A stretch of DNA of 64,000 nucleotides from Larsenimonas rhizosphaerae (GTDB taxonomy: Bacteria > Pseudomonadota > Gammaproteobacteria > Pseudomonadales > Halomonadaceae), in the NCBI RefSeq assembly GCF_023700005.1, contig NZ_JAMLJK010000001.1, forward strand, positions 620,001-684,000, in the 5' to 3' direction. A program made the translations under genes and the position numbers. The notes beneath the pieces were generated by a model. The model searched no databases. It was not told the origin of the DNA and worked only from the letters and a program-made list of their open reading frames with translations. Of this stretch, positions 43,483-51,634 are shown piece after piece (positions within the stretch are counted from its first letter, which is position 1; each line of letters begins with the position of its first letter).

Positions 43483-44277
43483 CTAGATCTGGCCGAGAGT
43501 GGCACCGCCATCGACCCGCAGGTCATGCAGGGTGATGTGCCGGGCCTGATCCGACAGCAGATACAGGATGGCATCAACGATATCATCGCACGTCGCGATC
43601 CGGTTCAGTGGTATGCCTGTCTTGAAGGTAGCCAGTGAGCCTTTGATAACCCGCTCGCGGTCTTCCGGGTGGGAAAACATGCCCTTGAGCATGTCGGTAT
43701 CGGTCGAACCCGGTGAGACGATGTTGCAGCGAATGCCGTGCTCGGCCAGTTCAAGCCCCATGCAGCGCATCATCTGCGTCGTGGCTGCCTTGGAAGCGCA
43801 ATACGCGCCCATGCCCATGCGGGGAGTGGACGCCGCGTTGGAACTGACCACGACAATGGCGCCGGCCTGCTGCGCCATCATGCGCCGGGCAACGGCGCGA
43901 GACAGGTAAAACACGCCATCGGTGTTGACACGAAAGGTCGACAGCCACTGCTCGTCGCTCAGGTCGCTCAACCGGCCCATCTGCAGTATGCCGGCCACGC
44001 AGGCCAGATAATCCAGCTGTCCATGCTGCTGTGCGGCCGCTTCGACAGCGGCCTCGACGTCCGCTGACCGGCCGACATCGACGTGATGGGTGCTCAGCCT
44101 GTCGCCGGCCTCAAGGGCGGTCACCATGTGAGCCAGTGCCGCGTCATCGTGGTCCAGGGCGGCTACCCGGGCGCCGGCGGCGACCAGGCGTTCGGTCAGC
44201 CTGCGGCCGATTCCCTGTGCTGCGCCACTGACCACGATTGTACGTTCGGCAAATCCAGTGTCAGGCGACGGTGTCAT
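43483..44277 (-). CDS. entA: 2,3-dihydro-2,3-dihydroxybenzoate dehydrogenase EntA
   Basis: 264-residue classical SDR. VVSGAAQGIGRRLTERL binds NAD, VVSSNAAS carries the active-site Ser, and YCASKAAT the Tyr-x3-Lys pair. The C-terminal LHDLRVDGGATLG fits EntA/DhbA. It oxidises 2,3-dihydro-2,3-dihydroxybenzoate to 2,3-dihydroxybenzoate, completing the DHB branch begun by EntC and EntB in the same operon. The start overlaps the viuB stop by four bases (ATGA). It is the last gene of the minus-strand operon. Confidence 0.9.
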   Translation of the reverse strand: MTPSPDTGFAERTIVVSGAAQGIGRRLTERLVAAGARVAALDHDDAALAHMVTALEAGDRLSTHHVDVGRSADVEAAVEAAAQQHGQLDYLACVAGILQMGRLSDLSDEQWLSTFRVNTDGVFYLSRAVARRMMAQQAGAIVVVSSNAASTPRMGMGAYCASKAATTQMMRCMGLELAEHGIRCNIVSPGSTDTDMLKGMFSHPEDRERVIKGSLATFKTGIPLNRIATCDDIVDAILYLLSDQARHITLHDLRVDGGATLGQI

Positions 44278-45137
44278 AAGGCGTCATCCATGATGCGGTG
44301 GCGCTCCTCGTGGTAGCGCTCTTCGGTGAACTGATCCTTCCAGTAAGGCACGGCATAGACCTGCGTTTTGCTCATGCCCAGCTGGTGGCGCATATACTCC
44401 CTGATGGCCAGCACGGCGCTGTTTTCACCGCCGGCCCACCCAAAGAGGCCCTCCGGATCAGTGATGCCCAGCGCCTTTACGGCGTTGATCAGCAGGGGGG
44501 ACTCGCCCGCGCTCAGTGTTTCCCGATACAGCCAGTGCACCTGAATGCTTTCCGGGTGGGCCAGAGGGAGCGTATCGGCCGGGTCCACGGCTTCGATGAA
44601 GACATCGCCCGTGGCATCTTCCGGCAGGGCTTCGAGCAGGGCAGCAATGGCCGGCACGGCGGTGAGGTCGCCGGCCAGCACATAGCGGCTGGCCGGTTTC
44701 AGCAGGGGCAGAGGGCCGCCGGGCCCTGCGATCCCCAGCCGGTCTCCCGGCGTGGCGGACAGCGCCCAGCGCGAGGCCGGGCCGTCATCACCATGCAGTA
44801 CAAAGTCGATCGCCAGTTCCTGGCGCTCGCAGTCCATGTGGCGTACCGAGTAGGTTCGGGTAATCGGACGTTCTTCGGCCGCCGGCCAGACCGGGCCATC
44901 GGCGGTCAGGGTCGGCAGACTGGGTTCGTGCTGATGGTCCCGGGGAAAGAAGGCCTTGATGTGGCCACCCGGTGCGTCGTCCGGAAATCCAGCCAAAGCT
45001 TCGCCTCCCAGCACCACTCGCATCATTCTGGGCGTCAGCCGGGTCACGCTGAGTACATCAAGCAGGCGTGGCGGTTTCTTTTTTCCCCTGGGGCCTCGGA
45101 CACCAGGTGCCGGAGACGGAGATGTGATCGTTGTCAT
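44274..45137 (-). CDS. viuB: Siderophore-interacting ferric reductase (ViuB family)
   Basis: 287 residues of the SIP/ViuB flavoprotein family. N-terminal FAD domain with LTPRMMRVVLGGEALAGFPDDAPG, the FAD-binding RTYSVRHMD, and a DFVLHGDDGPASRWALSATPGDRL core. The C-terminal NAD(P)-binding part contains AGDLTAVPAIAALLEALP and the GWAGGENSAVLAIREYMR segment. The enzyme frees iron from imported ferric-catechol siderophore by reduction. Its place between entB and entA implies release from a DHB-based siderophore. A long Arg/Lys/Pro-rich N-terminus (GVRGPRGKKKPPR) is unusual. Confidence 0.88.
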   Translation of the reverse strand: MTTITSPSPAPGVRGPRGKKKPPRLLDVLSVTRLTPRMMRVVLGGEALAGFPDDAPGGHIKAFFPRDHQHEPSLPTLTADGPVWPAAEERPITRTYSVRHMDCERQELAIDFVLHGDDGPASRWALSATPGDRLGIAGPGGPLPLLKPASRYVLAGDLTAVPAIAALLEALPEDATGDVFIEAVDPADTLPLAHPESIQVHWLYRETLSAGESPLLINAVKALGITDPEGLFGWAGGENSAVLAIREYMRHQLGMSKTQVYAVPYWKDQFTEERYHEERHRIMDDAL

Positions 45138-45158
45138 GAATGCTCCAGAAATACAGGA

Positions 45159-46034
45159 TCAGGCCGCGTCCAGCAGGGCGACCCAGTCATTGAGCGTCGG
45201 GTTTTCTGCAAGGGCCATGAAGGACACCGGGCGACCCTGGCGGGTGAGCTGTTCGGCCAGAGTCATCATGCGCATGGAGTCAAGTCCCATGAACAGCAGG
45301 TTGTCGTCCGGGTCGATGTCCTCGGGAGATTGCTCGATAAGCGGTGCCACTTCCTGACGCAACCAGCCCAGTGTGTCAGGGGCCGAATGTGATGCAGGCT
45401 GGCCGATGGCGGCCAGGGCGGTATGTCGGTCAAGGCTGACACCGCAGCGCCTGGCCACGTAGTTGATGGCCATCAGATGCTCTTCCCGAGAGAAGTCAGC
45501 CAGTGCGTCCACGATGAAAAAGGGCTGAACGTCCTGCATGAAGGCCTCGAGGGCCGAGGCCATGCAGCCGATGTGGGCATAGACGCCGGTGATGATCAGC
45601 TGATCGCGTCCCTGATCGCTCATCATCTGGCGCAGCGGTGAGCGCTGAAAGGCGCTATAGCGCCATTTGGTCAATACCGTGTCGTGGTCGGCCGGGGTGA
45701 GGCCGTCGACAACATTCACCTGCTCTGGCGCGCCGGGAAGGCCGGGGCCCCAGAAGTCGTTCAACAGGGCGCGGTCGCTGTCGGGCTGGTCGGTCGGCTG
45801 GGCGGTATAGACCACCGGGATGCCGGCCAGGTCCGCGGCGCGGCGCAATTCCCCGATGGCCTGAATCAGTGCCGGGATCGGTGCCTGGGTGCGGTCATAC
45901 TTGTCGATGAAGTAGTCCTGCATGTCGTGAATCAGCAGTACGGCTCGGTTCGGGTCAATGCACCAGTCCACGCGATTGGCGGCCACCTCATCGGCAGTCG
46001 GCATGGCGTAGGAGGGCAGCGCGGGAATAGTCAT
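45159..46034 (-). CDS. entB: Isochorismatase/aryl carrier protein EntB
   Basis: 291 residues in two domains. The isochorismatase part (1-205) has LLIHDMQDYFIDKYD, TKWRYSAF and GVYAHIGCMASALEAFM, the family's Asp-Lys-Cys sites. The aryl carrier part (about 215-291) has FMGLDSMRMM, where the Ser takes phosphopantetheine. It cuts isochorismate to 2,3-dihydro-2,3-dihydroxybenzoate and then carries activated DHB for a downstream synthetase. An intact carrier domain implies that such a condensing partner exists, though none is seen here. It lies 25 bases after entE. Confidence 0.92.
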   Translation of the reverse strand: MTIPALPSYAMPTADEVAANRVDWCIDPNRAVLLIHDMQDYFIDKYDRTQAPIPALIQAIGELRRAADLAGIPVVYTAQPTDQPDSDRALLNDFWGPGLPGAPEQVNVVDGLTPADHDTVLTKWRYSAFQRSPLRQMMSDQGRDQLIITGVYAHIGCMASALEAFMQDVQPFFIVDALADFSREEHLMAINYVARRCGVSLDRHTALAAIGQPASHSAPDTLGWLRQEVAPLIEQSPEDIDPDDNLLFMGLDSMRMMTLAEQLTRQGRPVSFMALAENPTLNDWVALLDAA

Positions 46035-46059
46035 GATGCGTCCTTGTTCCGGTCTCGGG

Positions 46060-47751
46060 TCATGCCGAGGCGTGAGGGGTGGCGTAGGTGTCCTTCAACT
46101 GCTCGCGCAGCACTTTTCTGCTGACCTTGCCAACGCGGGTTTCGGGGAAGGCCTCAACGATGCGAAAACGATCCGGCACCTTGTAGGTGGCCAGACCCGT
46201 GTCCTTCAGGTACTGCGCCAGTTCGCCTGCCCTGGGCGTTGCGTCACCGCGGGGCACAATAAAGGCGCAGGGACGCTCACCGAGGTATGCATCGGTCATG
46301 CCGACCACAGCGACGTCATGTACCTCGGGATGGGCCAGCAACAGATTCTCGACTTCTTCCGGGGAGATCTTTTCGCCGCCCCGGTTGATCTGGTCCTTGT
46401 CGCGGCCTTCCACGATCAGATAACCAGTGGAGGTGCGCGAGACCACATCGCCGGTACGATAAAACCCCTCGTCGGTAAAGCTTGCCGCGTTATGGGCCGG
46501 GGCATCAAAGTAGCCACGAATGGTGTAGGGCCCACGGGTTTCAAGCAGCCCCGGGGTGCCATCCGGCACGGGCCGGCCGGCTGCGTCGACAATACGGACT
46601 TCATCCAGGCGGGAAATGGGGCGGCCCTGAGTGCGAACAATCGTTTCCGGGTCATCGTCCAGCCGGGTGTAGTTGACCAGCCCTTCGGCCATGCCGAAGA
46701 CCTGCTGCAGGGTGCAGCCCAGTTCAGGTCTCACACGTCGTGCTGCTTCGGCGCTGAACCGTGCGCCACCGACCTGAAGCACCTGCAGGGATGACAGGTC
46801 AAGGTGGGCGTACTGGGGCAGGCTGTTCAGCCACAGCAGTGCCAGCGGCGGTACCAGACTGGCATGGGTGACCCCTTCAGCCTCGATCAACGGAAAACAG
46901 TGGTCAGGTGTCGGAGCTGGAGCCATGACCACACAGCCGCCGGCGTACAGTACGCCCAGAAATCCCGGTGAACTCATGGGGAAGTTGTGCGCCAGCGGCA
47001 GGGCGCCCAGATACACGGTGTGCTCGTTGATACCGCAGGGTTCAATGCTGCCGCGGATGCTGTAGAGATAATCCTGATGGCGACGCGGAATGAGCTTCGA
47101 CAGCCCGGTGGTACCGCCGGACAGCTGGAAAAAGGCCAGCTCATCTGCCGTGACCGCCGGCCAGTCAGCCACGGCGGGCGTATCCTGATAAAGGCTGTCC
47201 AGTGACGTGAATTCTTCCGGGGTGCCATCAATCAGCACATGCTCAAGCCCGGGGCATGCGCGTATGACCCGCCGGGCGAGGGCCCGGAAGTCTACATCGG
47301 GCTGGCCGGCCACCTGGTCGGCCATGGTGATCAGTGCCCGTGCCCCGGAGGCCGTGCAGAAATGAATGAGTTCATGGCTTCGGTGGGCGGGCAGGGCAAA
47401 TACCGGCAGCAGGCCCAGTCGAAAGCAGGCCAGTGTGGTCATGATCATCGAGGCCCGATTGGCCAGCTGCAAAACCACGCGATCACCCTTCAGGAGCCCC
47501 AGGGATTGCAGGCCAAAGCTCAGCCGGTCCACTTCATGATCCAGCGCCTTGTAACTCCAGCGTGTGCCTCCTTCGACAATGGCCGGGCGGGTCGCAAATC
47601 TCCTTGCACCCTCACGCAGGAAATTGCCCAGGGTCATGTCGGTCCAGAGGCCAGCGTCGCGGTAACGGGCCTTGGCGTCTTCGGGATAATCCGGTGACTT
47701 CTGGTAAATCGTGTCCAGGTCCGCGGCAATCAGTGGCGATGAGGTGTTCAT
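46060..47751 (-). CDS. entE: 2,3-dihydroxybenzoate-AMP ligase EntE
   Basis: 563-residue adenylate-forming enzyme. [17 protein letters not shown] is the P-loop, [16 protein letters not shown] fits A5, and YRTGDVV and [20 protein letters not shown] are A7/A8. The [27 protein letters not shown] tail holds the catalytic Lys. [17 protein letters not shown] is typical of aryl-acid ligases acting on DHB or salicylate. It activates DHB as adenylate and loads it on the EntB carrier domain. The start overlaps the entC stop by four bases. Confidence 0.92.
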   Translation of the reverse strand: MNTSSPLIAADLDTIYQKSPDYPEDAKARYRDAGLWTDMTLGNFLREGARRFATRPAIVEGGTRWSYKALDHEVDRLSFGLQSLGLLKGDRVVLQLANRASMIMTTLACFRLGLLPVFALPAHRSHELIHFCTASGARALITMADQVAGQPDVDFRALARRVIRACPGLEHVLIDGTPEEFTSLDSLYQDTPAVADWPAVTADELAFFQLSGGTTGLSKLIPRRHQDYLYSIRGSIEPCGINEHTVYLGALPLAHNFPMSSPGFLGVLYAGGCVVMAPAPTPDHCFPLIEAEGVTHASLVPPLALLWLNSLPQYAHLDLSSLQVLQVGGARFSAEAARRVRPELGCTLQQVFGMAEGLVNYTRLDDDPETIVRTQGRPISRLDEVRIVDAAGRPVPDGTPGLLETRGPYTIRGYFDAPAHNAASFTDEGFYRTGDVVSRTSTGYLIVEGRDKDQINRGGEKISPEEVENLLLAHPEVHDVAVVGMTDAYLGERPCAFIVPRGDATPRAGELAQYLKDTGLATYKVPDRFRIVEAFPETRVGKVSRKVLREQLKDTYATPHASA

Positions 47752-48974
47752 ACGGTATCCAGATGTTCCAGCCCCATGGCATTGAGCATGGTGCGCAGCT
47801 TGGTGCCGGTTTCGATCAGTTCCTTCTGCGGGTCAGAGCCTGGCACCAGACCGGCGCCGGCATACAGTCGGACATGGGTGTCATGTACATCGGCGCAGCG
47901 AATCGCAACCGACCATTCACCATTGCCGTCGCTGTCGCACCACCCCACTGCGCCGCCGAAGTGGCCACGATGGAAGGATTCAATGGCATTGATGTCGCGA
48001 TAGGCTTCGCGGCGGGGGTGGCCACATACCGCGGGAGTGGGATGCATGGCCGCCGCCAGGGCCAGTGAGCTGACGGCGGGGTCCCTGAGCTCGCCGGTAA
48101 TGGTGGTCGAGAGGTGCCACAGGGTGTCGGTGCTGATGACGCTGGGTCCCTCCGGCACTGTCATGCTGCTGCAATAGGGGGTCAGCGCCTCAAGGATGGC
48201 GTCGATCACGACCTTGTGTTCGTGCAGATCCTTTTCCGAGACGGCCAGCTCTTCGGCCCGTTGCTGGTCTTCCGCCGTGTCCCGGTGGCGAGGGATGGAG
48301 CCTGCCAGTGGGTTGACGACAACCCGTGTGCCTTCCTTTTTTACCAGCAGTTCCGGGCTGGCGCCTATAAAGGCATGGGGTGGTGCGCCATCGGGCTGGT
48401 CCGGCGTCAGTGGCAGGGCAAAGCTGTAGCCGTGCGGATTGACGCCAATCAACCGTTTCATCAGCGGCGGCAGATCGACCCGGGTGCTGGCATTGATTTC
48501 AAGGGTGCGCGAGAGAACAATCTTGTCGACCCGGCCTTCAGCCATGGCCTGAAGTGCACGTTTCACCCCCTCCCGGTAGCCCTGAGGGCGCGGATACAGC
48601 GCACTCTCGCTGACCGTCAATGCGACCGGGGTGCGCACCAGAGCCTGGCGCTCGGCCGCGTCGGGTGCGGCGCTCCGCCTCCAGTATTCCGGCACGTACA
48701 GATGGGCGGGCTGGCTGACATCAAAGGGCAGGGCGCCCACGATGATCGGGTTGGACTGACCGCGCCGGCGCGCCTTTTCAAACAGGGTGGTCGCCTGCGC
48801 ATCAAGCACGTCCGGTGACGCCGGGCGATTACTCTGGGCATTGATCAGACACCCTCGGGCGTGCAGCGTATGGTGCGATGAGCAAAACAGGAAATCCCTG
48901 GCGCGATAGGCCGTGACAGGGTCAATGGCATCACACGTTTCGGTCGCGCCATCGTCTACAAGTGCGGAACTCAT
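47748..48974 (-). CDS. entC: Isochorismate synthase EntC
   Basis: 408 residues from ATG 48974 (GGAG nine bases before it; an in-frame start at 49025 would add 17). The chorismate-binding fold shows [38 protein letters not shown]-type sequence and [21 protein letters not shown], which holds conserved active-site residues. It converts chorismate to isochorismate, opening the DHB branch. It is the first gene of the minus-strand operon, with a Fur-like palindrome 65 bases upstream. Confidence 0.9.
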   Translation of the reverse strand: MSSALVDDGATETCDAIDPVTAYRARDFLFCSSHHTLHARGCLINAQSNRPASPDVLDAQATTLFEKARRRGQSNPIIVGALPFDVSQPAHLYVPEYWRRSAAPDAAERQALVRTPVALTVSESALYPRPQGYREGVKRALQAMAEGRVDKIVLSRTLEINASTRVDLPPLMKRLIGVNPHGYSFALPLTPDQPDGAPPHAFIGASPELLVKKEGTRVVVNPLAGSIPRHRDTAEDQQRAEELAVSEKDLHEHKVVIDAILEALTPYCSSMTVPEGPSVISTDTLWHLSTTITGELRDPAVSSLALAAAMHPTPAVCGHPRREAYRDINAIESFHRGHFGGAVGWCDSDGNGEWSVAIRCADVHDTHVRLYAGAGLVPGSDPQKELIETGTKLRTMLNAMGLEHLDTV

Positions 48975-49035
48975 GCGGTCTTCTCCCTTCAGTACATGCG
49001 CCTCGACCGGGCATTGGGTGACCACAGCTTATTCT

Positions 49036-49062
49036 AAATGATAAGAGTTATCAAAATCATTT
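49036..49062. promoter_or_regulatory. Fur box before the entCEB-viuB-entA operon
   Basis: An AT-rich stretch with the palindrome TGATAAGAGTTATCA (49039-49053) flanked by AA and AAAATCATT. It lies between entC (minus) and the HAD gene (plus). Iron repression is inferred from motif and neighbours. Confidence 0.72.
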
Positions 49063-49168
49063 GTATTGAGTTTACCATGTGGCGCCAGCAGACGGTCCGG
49101 CCGCCATCCATGCCAGGGGCATGCTAAGGTAGGGACACAGGTTTATTTTCCCCGCGAAAGGATTGGAA

Positions 49169-49834
49169 ATGGCGCTCAAGGCACTTCTGTTTGATTGTGA
49201 CGGTACGCTGGTGGATTCGGAAAGCGTGCACCGCGTGGTATGGAATGAGGTGCTGGCGCCGTTTGATGTGGTGATCAGCGAAGAGGAATATCGTCGGCAT
49301 TATTCCGGTAACCCGGTGAATACCAGCGTGGAATACCTGCTGGAGTGCCATCCCCATATCGATGAGCGTGCCGAGGCGCTGATCAGGCGCAAGACCGCGG
49401 AGACCACGGCCCGATTTGCCCGCGAGCCGGTGCCCTTGATGGCTGGTGTCCATCAGGCATTTGCATGGGCCGGTGAGCAGCAGCTTCGGTGTGCACTGGT
49501 GACCGGCAGTGGCCATGACGAAATTGCCCCGATCCTGTCGCAGCACGATCTGCACCGTCATTTTGAATGCCTGGTGGCACGTCAGGACGTTGAGCACAGC
49601 AAGCCCCATCCGGCCAGCTACCTGCGGGCCCTGGCGTTGCTGGATATTGCTCCGGAGCAGGCCATTGCCCTTGAGGATACGTCCCACGGCGTGCGCTCGG
49701 CAGTTGCCGCCGGCGTCGAGGTCATCGCCATTCCCAACGCCTATTCCCGTGAGCACGATTTCGATGGCGCGGTGGCCGTGGTGGATGATCTTGAGGCGGC
49801 CATCGCCTGGATTCAGGCCAATCGTGTGAGCTGA
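49169..49834 (+). CDS. HAD-superfamily (subfamily IA) phosphatase
   Basis: 221 residues with all HAD motifs: LLFDCDGTLVDSE (nucleophile Asp), LVTGSGHDE (motif II), SKPHPASYL (motif III Lys) and ALEDTSHGV (motif IV). The cap inserted after motif I is the beta-phosphoglucomutase/phosphatase type. The substrate is unknown; sugar phosphates are most usual. GAAAGGA precedes ATG 49169. The LysR gene begins two bases after its stop, so the two form one transcript. Confidence 0.87.
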   Translation: MALKALLFDCDGTLVDSESVHRVVWNEVLAPFDVVISEEEYRRHYSGNPVNTSVEYLLECHPHIDERAEALIRRKTAETTARFAREPVPLMAGVHQAFAWAGEQQLRCALVTGSGHDEIAPILSQHDLHRHFECLVARQDVEHSKPHPASYLRALALLDIAPEQAIALEDTSHGVRSAVAAGVEVIAIPNAYSREHDFDGAVAVVDDLEAAIAWIQANRVS

Positions 49835-49836
49835 CC

Positions 49837-50724
49837 ATGGATCATCGCCAGCTCAGGTTTCTGGTCGCTCTTGCTCAGGAGCGGCATTTCGGGCGCGCAG
49901 CACAGCGTGCCCATGTGACCCAGCCGACCCTTTCAGCCCGTCTCAAGCAGCTTGAGACGGAACTGGGAACCCCACTGATTCGCCGCGGCCGCCGTTTTGA
50001 AGGATTTACACCGGAAGGGCAGCGCGTTCTGCTCCATGCACGACGCATTCTGGCGGAATTCGACGAACTGCATGCCGAGCTTGACCCTGCCCAGGGGCCA
50101 AGTGGCTGGTTATCCCTCGGGCTGGTGCCATCGGCTCTGGGAGACATGGCCACGCTGCTGCCGGAGCTTCGTCGCCGATTTCCCGCCCTGCGTTTTCGCG
50201 TGCGGGAATACACTACCGTATCGCTCATGCAGGCGCTGGCCGATGACGAGATAGCACTGGCGCTCGGGTATCTGGACGTGCCGGCGGCCGAGCCCTTTGT
50301 GGCCCGACCGCTGTTCGAGGAGCACTACGTGCTGATGGCTGCCGCCGGCCTGTCCTTCAAGACCCCGCCGGACTGGACCACGCTGGCCCATCATCCGCTC
50401 TACATGCTGACCGGTGACATGCAGCACCATTCTCTGGTGCGTCGCCGGCTCGAAGAGGAGGGCATGGCGGTAGAAGCGGTTGTCGAAGCGGGGTCACTGG
50501 CGCTTCTGGCGGCCCTGCTGCGCACGGACCAGGCCATCGCGGTCATGCCAGCGCGACTTGTGAGTGCCCTGCCGCTTGAGGGGCTTGTGACCTGGCCCTT
50601 GCCCGCTCTGACGCATCCTGCCCGGCTCGGGCTGCTCTGGAAGCGTGCCCATCGGCAGTCGAGGCGGTTGCAGGCCGTTCTCGATGCCCTGGCGGACTTC
50701 AATGATAGACGGTGTCTATCATAG
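49837..50724 (+). CDS. LysR-family regulator next to the formate dehydrogenase operon
   Basis: 295 residues. The N-terminal HTH reads RQLRFLVALAQERHFGRAAQRAHVTQPTLSARLKQLE, and the C-terminal effector domain keeps the two-lobed pattern with FRVREYTTVSLMQALADDEIAL. It lies two bases after the HAD gene and 104 bases before fdhD on the same strand. A 21-bp dyad with an ATAG-N7-CTAT core overlaps its last codons. It is the best candidate to control fdhD and the molybdoenzyme. Effector unknown; formate or molybdate is a guess. Confidence 0.85.
   Translation: MDHRQLRFLVALAQERHFGRAAQRAHVTQPTLSARLKQLETELGTPLIRRGRRFEGFTPEGQRVLLHARRILAEFDELHAELDPAQGPSGWLSLGLVPSALGDMATLLPELRRRFPALRFRVREYTTVSLMQALADDEIALALGYLDVPAAEPFVARPLFEEHYVLMAAAGLSFKTPPDWTTLAHHPLYMLTGDMQHHSLVRRRLEEEGMAVEAVVEAGSLALLAALLRTDQAIAVMPARLVSALPLEGLVTWPLPALTHPARLGLLWKRAHRQSRRLQAVLDALADFNDRRCLS
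50702..50722. promoter_or_regulatory. Palindromic operator candidate before fdhD
   Basis: ATGATAGA (50702-50709) and TCTATCAT (50715-50722) around CGGTG. The core fits the ATAG-N7-CTAT form used by several LysR-type regulators. It overlaps the 3' end of the LysR gene, 107 bases before fdhD. Confidence 0.5.
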
Positions 50725-50828
50725 TATCGTCGTTTTCCATTAGCCTGCATATCATTCTCTCCATACACTGTGACTCAATTACCACGTGTGCCTGCCGGCA
50801 CGGTGGTTTGGCCGAGTGAGGTTCCGTC

Positions 50829-51608
50829 ATGACGTCCCGCACCGAATTTACCGACTATGAATGGGCAACCGATATGCCCGCTACCGACCTCAAGGGCCCG
50901 GAGGAGCAGGCCATTACGCTTGCCCTGAATGACATGGCCTTTGCCTCGGTGCTGGCAACGCCGGTCGACCTTGAGGCCTGGGCGGTGGGGTTTGCCTTTA
51001 GTGAAGGCTTGATAAGTCGCATCTCACAGATAGAGCGTGTCGATCAATCGCCGCTGCGTCATGGCCTTCGGGTGCAGCTCACCATGGCGCCTCATCTGGC
51101 GGAGCAGGCCATGGAGCGTCGTCGGGTTGGCGCCTCAACCAGCAGCTGCGGCCGCTGCGGGTCGGCTGATGAAGGCCTGATGTTCGAGGGGCTGCGTCAG
51201 CTCCCTCCGTCGGAGTTGCCGTCCATGGCCGATTGGCATCGCCTGTTCGAGGCGCTGGATCAGGCCAGCCGCCCAGGGCTTCATGTGGCGCTGGGCCTGG
51301 ACCCTGGGGGCAGTATCGTGACCGGCGTGGACATTGGTCGGCACAACGCGCTGGACAAGCTGATCGGCAAGGGATTGCAGGCCGGTGTCATGCCGGCTGC
51401 CGGGCTGGTGTCGAGCCGCTGCAGCCTTGAACTGATTCAGAAAAGCGTGCGTGCCGGCATGACAACACTTGGAACACTTTCACACCCCTCGACTCTGGCG
51501 GTGGATACCGCCCGCCTGTGTGGCCTCAATCTGGTGTGCTGCCACCGCGGCCAGCGCCTTCAGTTGCTGAGTCGAGGGCGTACACCGTCTTCACTATTCC
51601 GCAGATAA
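50829..51608 (+). CDS. fdhD: Formate dehydrogenase sulfurtransferase FdhD
   Basis: 259 residues. The redox pair is in STSSCGRCGSAD (near residues 105-112), the CxxC loop that moves sulfur from IscS to the molybdenum cofactor. AVGFAFSEGLI, the GGSIVTGVDIGRHNALDKLIG segment and SSRCSLELIQKSVRAGM are the other family blocks. It lies 26 bases before the molybdoenzyme gene, which it should activate by adding the terminal sulfido ligand. GAGG lies upstream of the ATG. Confidence 0.9.
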   Translation: MTSRTEFTDYEWATDMPATDLKGPEEQAITLALNDMAFASVLATPVDLEAWAVGFAFSEGLISRISQIERVDQSPLRHGLRVQLTMAPHLAEQAMERRRVGASTSSCGRCGSADEGLMFEGLRQLPPSELPSMADWHRLFEALDQASRPGLHVALGLDPGGSIVTGVDIGRHNALDKLIGKGLQAGVMPAAGLVSSRCSLELIQKSVRAGMTTLGTLSHPSTLAVDTARLCGLNLVCCHRGQRLQLLSRGRTPSSLFRR

Positions 51609-51634
51609 TGCGGAGATCTGCTTCAGGAGCCTTC

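Noticed and set aside
43471-43495. Direct repeat GATCTGGCCG at 43471-43480 and 43486-43495
   Set aside because: Only ten bases and partly the end of entA; no sign of an attachment site or mobile element nearby.
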